55,597 bases of DNA. Source: Saccoglossus kowalevskii (lineage: Eukaryota; Hemichordata; Enteropneusta; Harrimaniidae). The notes under the pieces are model-generated. The model had not been told where the DNA came from, searched no databases, and worked only from the letters and a program-made list of their open reading frames with translations. How positions within the stretch are numbered: position 1 is the stretch's first letter; each line of letters starts with the position of its first letter. The translations under genes and the position numbers were made by a program. This document shows positions 48,516-55,597 of the stretch, in pieces. The stretch covers positions 1 to 55,597 of the forward strand of contig NW_003139972.1 of the NCBI RefSeq assembly GCF_000003605.2. The letters are read 5' to 3'.

Positions 48516-50596
48516 GTGTTTCACATAATCGATAGTGTCTCTGATCTAAGTGTTCACATAATCGACAGTGTCTCTGATCTAAGTGTTCACATAATTGATA
48601 GTGTCTCACATCTAAGTGTTCACATAATTGATAATGTCTCTCATCTGAGTGTTAACATAATTGATAGTGTCTCTGATCTAAGTGTTCACATAATTGATAA
48701 TGTCTCTGATCTGAGTGTTCACATAATTGATAGTGTCTCTGAGCTGAGTGTTCACATAATTGATAGTGTCTCTCATCTAAGTGTTCACATAATTGATAGT
48801 GTCTCTCATCTGAGTGTTCACATTATTGATAGTGTCTCTCATCTAAGTGTTCACATAATTGATAGTGTCTCTCATCTAAGTGTTCACATAATTGATAGTG
48901 TCTCTCATCTGAGTGTTAACATAATTGATAGTGTCTCTGATCTAAGTGTTCACATAATTGATAATGTCTCTGATCTAAGTGTTCACATAATTGATAGTGT
49001 CTCTGATATAAGTGTTCACATAATTGATAGTGTCTCTGATCTAAGTGTTCACATAATTGATAGTGTCTCTCATCTAAGTGTTCACATAATTGATAGTGTC
49101 TCTCATCTAAGTGTTCACATAATTCATAGTATCTCTCATCTAAGTGTTCACATAATTGATAGTGTCCCTCATCTAAGTGTTCACATAATTGATAGTGTCT
49201 CTGGTCTAAGTGTTCACATAATTGATAGTGTCTCTGATCTGAGTGTTCACATAATTGATAGTGTCTCTGATCTGAGTGTTCACATAATTGATAGTGTCTC
49301 TCATCTAAGTGTTCACATAATTGATAGTGTCTCTCATCTGAGTGTTCACATAATTGATAGTGTCTCTCATCTAAGTGTTCACATAATTGATAGTGTCTCT
49401 CATCTGAGTGTTCACATAATTGATAGTGTCTCTCATCTGAGTGTTCACATAATTGATAGTGTCTCTCATCTAAGTGTTCACATAATTGATAGTGTCTATC
49501 ATCTGAGTGTTCACATAATTGATAGTGTCTCTCATCTGAGTGTTCACATAATTGATAGTGTCTCTCATCTGAGTGTTCACATAATTGATAGTGTCTCTCA
49601 TCTAAGTGTTCACATAATTGATAGTGTCTCTCATCTAAGTGTTCACATAATTGATAGTGTCTCTCATCTAAGTGTTCACATAATTGATAGTGTCTCTCAT
49701 CTAAGTGTTCACATAATTGATAGTGTCTCTCATCTGAGTGTTCACATAATTGATAGTGTCTCTCATCTGAGTGTTCACATAATTGATAGTGTCTCTCATC
49801 TGAGTGTTCACATAATTGATAGTGTCTCTCATCTGAGTGTTCACATAATTGATAGTGTCTCTCATCTGAGTGTTCACATAATTGATAGTGTCTCTCATCT
49901 AAGTGTTCACATAATTGATAGTGTCTCTCATCTGAGTGTTAACATAATTGATAGTGTCTCTGATCTAAGTGTTCACATAATTGATAATGTCTCTGATCTA
50001 AGTGTTCACATAATTGATAGTGTCTCTGATCTAAGTGTTCACATAATTGATAGTGTCTCTGATCTAAGTGTTCACATAATTGATAGTGTCTCTGATCTAA
50101 GTGTTCACATAATTGATAGTGTCTCTGATCTAAGTGTTCACATAATTGATAGTGTCCCTCATCTGAGTGTTCACATAATTGATAGTGTCCCTCATCTAAG
50201 TTTTCTCATAATTGATAGTGTCTCTTTTCTAAGTGTTCACATAATTGATAGTGTCTCTCATCTAAGTTTTCACATAATTGATAGTGTCTCTCATCTAAGT
50301 GTTCACATAATTGATAGTGTCTCTCATCTAAGTGTTCACATAATTGATAGTGTCTCTCATCTAAGTGTTCACATAATTGATAGTGTCTCTCATCTGAGTG
50401 TTCACATAATTGATAGTGTCTCTCATCTGAGTGTTCACATAATTGATAGTGTCTCTCATCTGAGTGTTCACATAATCGACAGTGTCTCTGATCTAAGTGT
50501 CCACATAATTGATAGTGTCTCTCATCTAAGTGTTCACATAATTGATAGTGTCTCTCATCTGAGTGTTAACATAATTGATAGTGTCTCTGATCTAAG
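48516..50596 (+). repeat. Block 26: J1-CG-TCACATCT head, HS-P-G-Y module, cassette, J2 exit
   Basis: Head CG, TCACATCT (48,606), NV-H with N, D, NV, E (48,740), CATTATT, H, N, NV, a GATATAAG monomer (49,008), HS (49,123), P, G (49,201), Y (49,496), octads, N (49,937), NV, D run, P-P-F (F near 50,222), CG (50,475), CCAC (50,500), H, N. GATATAAG is otherwise seen at 27,706, in a different context. Confidence 0.75.
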
Positions 50597-53500
50597 TTTT
50601 TCACATAATCGATAGTGTCTCTGATCTAAGTGTTCACATAATTGATAGTGTCTCTGATCTAAGTGTTCACATAATTGATTGTGTCTCTGATCTAAGTGTT
50701 CACATAATTGATAGTGTCTCTGATCTAAGTGTTCACATAATCGACAGTGTCTCTGATCTAAGTGTTCACATAATTGATAGTGTCTCAGATCTAAGTGTTC
50801 ACATAATTGATAGTGTCTCTCATCTGAGTGTTAACATAATTGATAGTGTCTCTGATCTAAGTGTTCACATAATTGATAATGTCTCTGATCTAAGTGTTCA
50901 CATAATTGATAGTGTCTCTGAGCTGAGTGTTCACATAATTGATAGTGTCTCTCATCTAAGTGTTCACATAATTGATAGTGTCTCTCATCTGAGTGTTCAC
51001 ATTATTGATAGTGTCTCTCATCTAAGTGTTCACATAATTGATAGTGTCTCTCATCTGAGTGTTCACATAATTGATAGTGTCTCTCATCTGAGTGTTCACA
51101 TAATTGATAGTGTCTCTCATCTAAGTGTTCACATAATTGATAGTGTCTCTCATCTGAGTGTTAACATAATTGATAGTGTCTCTGATCTAAGTGTTCACAT
51201 AATTGATAATGTCTCTGATCTAAGTGTTCACATAATTGATAGTGTCTCTGATCTAAGTGTTCACATAATTGATAGTGTCTCTGATCTAAGTGTTCACATA
51301 ATTGATAGTGTCTCTGATCTAAGTGTTCACATAATTGATAGTGTCTCTCATCTAAGTGTTCACATAATTGATAGTGTCCCTCATCTGAGTGTTCACATAA
51401 TTGATAGTGTCCCTCATCTAAGTTTTCTCATAATTGATAGTGTCTCTTTTCTAAGTGTTCACATAATTGATAGTGTCTCTCATCTAAGTTTTCACATAAT
51501 TGATAGTGTCTCTGGTCTAAGTGTTCACATAATTGATAGTGTCTCTGATCTGAGTGTTCACATAATTGATAGTGTCTCTGATCTGAGTGTTCACATAATT
51601 GATAGTGTCTCTCATCTAAGTGTTCACATAATTGATAGTGTCTCTCATCTGAGTGTTCACATAATTGATAGTGTCTCTCATCTAAGTGTTCACATAATTG
51701 ATAGTGTCTCTCATCTGAGTGTTCACATAATTGATAGTGTCTCTCATCTGAGTGTTCACATAATTGATAGTGTCTCTCATCTAAGTGTTCACATAATTGA
51801 TAGTGTCTCTCATCTGAGTGTTCACATAATTGATAGTGTCTCTCATCTGAGTGTTCACATAATTGATAGTGTCTCTCATCTGAGTGTTCACATAATTGAT
51901 AGTGTCTCTCATCTAAGTGTTCACATAATTGATAGTGTCTCTCATCTAAGTGTTCACATAATTGATAGTGTCTCTCATCTAAGTGTTCACATAATTGATA
52001 ATGTCTCTCATCTAAGTGTTCACATAATTGATAGTGTCTCTGATCCAAGTGTTCAGATAATTGATAGTGTCTCTGATCTAAGTGTTCACATAATTGATAG
52101 TGTCTCTCATCTAAGTGTTCACATAACTGATAGTGTCTCTCATCTAAGTGTTCACATAATCGATAGTGTCTCTCATCTAAGTGTTCACATAATTGATAGT
52201 GTCTCTGATCTAAGTGTTCACATAATTGATAGTGTCTCTGATCTAAGTGTTCACATAATCGACAGTGTCTCTGATTTAAATGTTCACATAATCGACAGTG
52301 TCTCTGATCTAAGTGTTCACATAATTGATAGTGTCTCTCATCTAAGTGTTCACATAATTGATAATGTCTCTGATCTAAGTGTTCACATAATTGATAGTGT
52401 CTCTGATCTAAGTGTTCACATAATTGATAGTGTCTCTGATCTAAGTGTTCACATAATTGATAGTGTCTCTGATCTAAGTGTTCACATAATTGATAGTGTC
52501 TCTGATCTAAGTGTTCACATAATTGATAGTGTCTCTGATCTAAGTGTTCACATAATTGATAGTGTCCCTCATCTGAGTGTTCACATAATTGATAGTGTCC
52601 CTCATCTAAGTTTTCTCATAATTGATAGTGTCTCTTTTCTAAGTGTTCACATAATTGATAGTGTCTCTCATCTAAGTTTTCATATAATTGATAGTGTCTC
52701 TCATCTAAGTGTTCACATAATTGATAGTGTCTCTCATCTAAGTGTTCACATAATTGATAGTGTCTCTCATCTAAGTGTTCACATAATTCATAGTATCTCT
52801 CATCTAAGTGTTCACATAATTGATAGTGTCCCTCATCTAAGTGTTCACATAATTGATAGTGTCTCTGGTCTAAGTGTTCACATAATTGATAGTGTCTCTG
52901 ATCTGAGTGTTCACATAATTGATAGTGTCTCTGATCTGAGTGTTCACATAATTGATAGTGTCTCTCATCTAAGTGTTCACATAATTGATAGTGTCTCTCA
53001 TCTGAGTGTTCACATAATTGATAGTGTCTCTCATCTAAGTGTTCACATAATTGATAGTGTCTCTCATCTGAGTGTTCACATAATTGATAGTGTCTCTCAT
53101 CTGAGTGTTCACATAATTGATAGTGTCTCTCATCTAAGTGTTCACATAATTGATAGTGTCTATCATCTGAGTGTTCACATAATTGATAGTGTCTCTCATC
53201 TGAGTGTTCACATAATTGATAGTGTCTCTCATCTGAGTGTTCACATATTTGATAGTGTCCCTCATCTGAGTGTTCACATAATTGATAGTGTCCCTCATCT
53301 AAGTTTTCTCATAATTGATAGTGTCTCTTTTCTAAGTGTTCACATAATTGATAGTGTCTCTCATCTAAGTTTTCACATAATTGATAGTGTCTCTCATCTA
53401 AGTGTTCACATAATTGATAGTGTCTCTCATCTAAGTGTTCACATAATTGATAGTGTCTCTCATCTAAGTGTTCACATAATTCATAGTATCTCTCATCTAA

Positions 53501-54028
53501 GTGTTCACATAATTGATAGTGTCCCTCATCTAAGTGTTCACATAATTGATAGTGTCTCTGGTCTAAGTGTTCACATAATTGATAGTGTCTCTGATCTGAG
53601 TGTTCACATAATTGATAGTGTCTCTGATCTGAGTGTTCACATAATTGATAGTGTCTCTCATCTAAGTGTTCACATAATTGATAGTGTCTCTCATCTGAGT
53701 GTTCACATAATTGATAGTGTCTCTCATCTAAGTGTTCACATAATTGATAGTGTCTCTCATCTGAGTGTTCACATAATTGATAGTGTCTCTCATCTGAGTG
53801 TTCACATAATTGATAGTGTCTCTCATCTGAGTGTTCACATAATTGATAGTGTCTCTCATCTGAGTGTTCACATAATTGATAGTGTCTCTCATCTGAGTGT
53901 TCACATAATCGACAGTGTCTCTGATCTAAGTGTTCACATAATTGATAGTGTCTCTCATCTAAGTGTTCACATAATTGATAGTGTCTCTCATCTGAGTGTT
54001 AACATAATTGATAGTGTCTCTGATCTAA
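50597..54028 (+). repeat. Block 27: J2-headed block with truncated and repeated HS-P-G-Y modules
   Basis: Head C (50,677), D, CG, TCAGATCT (50,784), N, NV, E (50,919), CATTATT, H run, N, NV, D run, P-P-F (F near 51,447). G (51,512) follows the cassette directly, so HS and P are skipped. A short divergent stretch (52.0-52.4 kb) has GATCCAAG, TTCAGATAATT and TTTAAAT (52,273). Two further cassettes (F near 52,632 and 53,327), each followed by HS and G; Y (53,160) stands only in the first, and an abrupt joint at 53,246 (CATATTTGATAG) enters the second. Exit: CG (53,907), H, N. Confidence 0.75.
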
Positions 54029-55597
54029 GTGTTTCACATAATCGATAGTGTCTCTGATCTAAGTGTTCACATAATTGATAGTGTCTCTGATCTAAGTGTT
54101 CACATAATTGATTGTGTCTCTGATCTAAGTGTTCACATAATTGATAGTGTCTCTGATCTAAGTGTTCACATAATTGATAGTGTCCCTCATCTGAGTGTTC
54201 ACATAATTGATAGTGTCTCTCATCTGAGTGTTCACATAATTGATAGTGTCTCTGATCTAAGTGTTCACATAATTGATTGTGTCTCTGATCTAAGTGTTCA
54301 CATAATTGATAGTGTCTCTGATCTAAGTGTTCACATAATCGACAGTGTCTCTGATCTAAGTGTTCACATAATTGATAGTGTCTCAGATCTAAGTGTTCAC
54401 ATAATTGATAGTGTCTCTCATCTGAGTGTTAACATAATTGATAGTGTCTCTGATCTAAGTGTTCACATAATTGATAGTGTCTCTGATCTAAGTGTTCACA
54501 TAATTGATAGTGTCTCTGATCTAAGTGTTCACATAATTGATAGTGTCCCTCATCTGAGTGTTCACATAATTGATAGTGTCCCTCATCTAAGTTTTCTCAT
54601 AATTGATAGTGTCTCTTTTCTAAGTGTTCACATAATTGATAGTGTCTCTCATCTAAGTTTTCACATAATTGATAGTGTCTCTCATCTAAGTGTTCACATA
54701 ATTGATAGTGTCTCTCATCTAAGTGTTCACATAACTGATAGTGTCCCTCATCTAAGTTTTCACATAATTGATAGTGTCTCTCATCTAAGTGTTCACATAA
54801 TTGATAGTGTCCCCCATCTGAGTGTTCACATAACTGATAGTGTCCCTCATCTAAGTTTTCACATAATTGATAGTGTCTCTCATCTAAGTGTTCACATAAT
54901 TGATAGTGTCTCTCATCTAAGTTTTCACATAATTGATAGTGTCTCTCATCTAAGTGTTCACATAATTGATAGTGTCTCTCATCTAAGTGTTCACATAACT
55001 GATAGTGTCTCTTATCTAAGTGTTCACATAACTGATAGTGTCTCTCATCTAAGTGTTCACATAATCGATAGTGTCTCTCATCTAAGTGTTCACATAATTG
55101 ATAGTGTCTCTGATCTAAGTGTTCACATAATTGATAGTGTCTCTCATCTAAGTGTTCACATAATTGATAGTGTCTCTGATCTAAGTGTTCACATAATTGA
55201 TAGTGTCTCTGATCCAAGTGTTCACATAATTGATAGTGTCTCTGATCTAAGTGTTCACATAATCGACAGTGTCTCTGATTTAAATGTTCACATAATCGAC
55301 AGTGTCTCTGATCTAAGTGTTCACATAATTGATAGTGTCTCTCATCTAAGTGTTCACATAATTGATAGTGTCTCTGATCTAAGTGTTCACATAATTGATA
55401 GTGTCTCTCATCTAAGTGTTCACATAATTGATAGTGTCTCTGATCTAAGTGTTCACATAATTGATAGTGTCTCTGATCTAAGTGTTCACATAATCGACAG
55501 TGTCTCTGATTTAAATGTTCACATAATCGACAGTGTCTCTTATAATAAGTGTTCACATAACTGATAGTGTCTCTCATCTAAGTGTCACATAATGATG
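54029..55597 (+). repeat. Block 28: hybrid J1/J2 head, divergent tail, disturbed end
   Basis: J1, D, D, C (54,110), D, D, P, H, then D, a second C (54,273), D, D, CG and TCAGATCT (54,370), which is the J2-type head without its 34-mer. Cassette (F near 54,612), T-P with TTTTCAC repeated, T with CTTATCT (55,011), ATCGATAG, GATCCAAG, and two TTTAAAT monomers (55,278 and 55,508) flanked by CG. The last 60 bases hold a TATAATA insertion-type change (55,541), GTGTCACAT (one T lost) and AATGATG, more disorder than anywhere else. Confidence 0.75.

Larger units (their letters stand above)
1..55597 (+). repeat. 33-bp satellite array, about 1,684 head-to-tail monomers
   Basis: The entire window is built of a 33-bp unit: GATAGTGTCTCT, then CAT or GAT, then CTA or CTG, then AGTGTTCACATAATT. 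All copies read in the same direction; I found no inverted segment and no unrelated insert. The count comes from the window length corrected for the net effect of the indels I could locate. Marker-to-marker distances fit 33n plus the known indels throughout, so the indel list is internally consistent. The consensus is about 33% GC and has no CpG; CpG occurs only in variants (ATCGAT, ATCGAC, GATCGA, TCCGAT). The unit length is that of a minisatellite, the array length that of a satellite. No family name can be assigned by eye. It is not a telomere repeat, and I see no CENP-B-box-like element. Confidence 0.98.

Noticed and set aside
1-55597. CRISPR array
   Set aside because: There are no variable spacers; the repeat is contiguous with itself at 33 bp and no cas-like gene is present.
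1-55597. Telomeric repeat or CENP-B-box centromeric satellite
   Set aside because: No short G-rich telomere-like unit occurs, and no 17-bp CENP-B-like element with its TTCG and CGGG cores is visible. A centromeric location remains possible but is not shown by the sequence.
1-55597. Repeat protein such as a solenoid, antifreeze or surface adhesin with an 11-residue unit
   Set aside because: The unit lacks a conserved pattern beyond identity of DNA, H/D and S/N replacements are as common as silent changes, and frame-shifting 34-mers occur about every 2 kb. I know of no family with this unit.
1-55597. Transposon or retroelement as origin of the array
   Set aside because: No terminal repeats, target-site duplications, polymerase or transposase motifs were found; all sequence is accounted for by the monomer.
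1-55597. Hairpin or regulatory dyad in the monomer (TGA-GTGT-TCA in CTG monomers)
   Set aside because: The stem is only three base pairs and is lost in CTA monomers, so it is too weak to support a structural claim.

Overview
The whole 55,597-base window is one uninterrupted tandem array of a 33-bp monomer, about 1,684 copies, all in the same orientation. I see no gene, RNA gene, transposable element, CRISPR array or unique spacer. An array this long, AT-rich (consensus about 33% GC, no CpG in the consensus) and layered into higher-order repeats points to a eukaryotic chromosome, probably satellite heterochromatin (pericentromeric, subtelomeric or an interstitial block). I cannot name the species from the sequence.

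Monomer and nomenclature. Counting from GATAGTGTCTCT (1-12), the monomer continues with CAT or GAT (13-15), CTA or CTG (16-18) and AGTGTTCACATAATT (19-33). Most variation is C/G at position 13 ('H' or 'D' type) and A/G at position 18. Marker monomers used below: CG (starts CGACAG after AAT); N (GTTAAC in place of GTTCAC); NV (GATAAT); E (GAGCTG); C (GATTGT); TCA (position 12 T to A, giving TCAGATCT or TCACATCT); P (CCCT for CTCT); F (CTTTTCTA); T (ATAACT for ATAATT); HS (ATTCATAG); G (GGTCT); Y (CTATCAT); CCAC (GTGTCCAC). Letters follow the residue the variant would give in the open forward frame and are labels only.

Higher-order layout. The array is a mosaic of blocks of roughly 0.3 to 5.4 kb. 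Blocks are delimited by 30 monomers of 34 bp that carry one extra T, in two lineages: J1 (GTGTTTCAC, 20 copies) and J2 (GTTTTTCAC, 10 copies). Most are preceded by the same run CG, H-A, H-G with N, D. Inside blocks three modules recur: an N-NV-D(n)-P-P-F cassette (about 37 copies plus two variants); an HS-P-G-D-D...Y module; and runs of H monomers in which four CTA monomers alternate with four CTG monomers. Most of the array is well homogenised. More divergent, variant-rich stretches lie at about 15.2-17.6, 22.2-23.4, 43.1-46.3, 52.0-52.4 and 54.9-55.6 kb.

Coding potential. The forward frame HIIDSVS(H/D)LSV stays open for up to 1,616 codons (15299-20149), and a reverse frame LCEHLDERHYQ for up to 720. 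I do not regard either as a gene. No codon of the forward consensus is one substitution away from a stop, so openness is automatic in a period divisible by three. Both frames lack sensible starts, and each 34-mer shifts the forward frame. The biological interest lies in array evolution: two junction lineages, mosaic segmental duplications and a short list of indel scars that give a phylogenetic record of the array.
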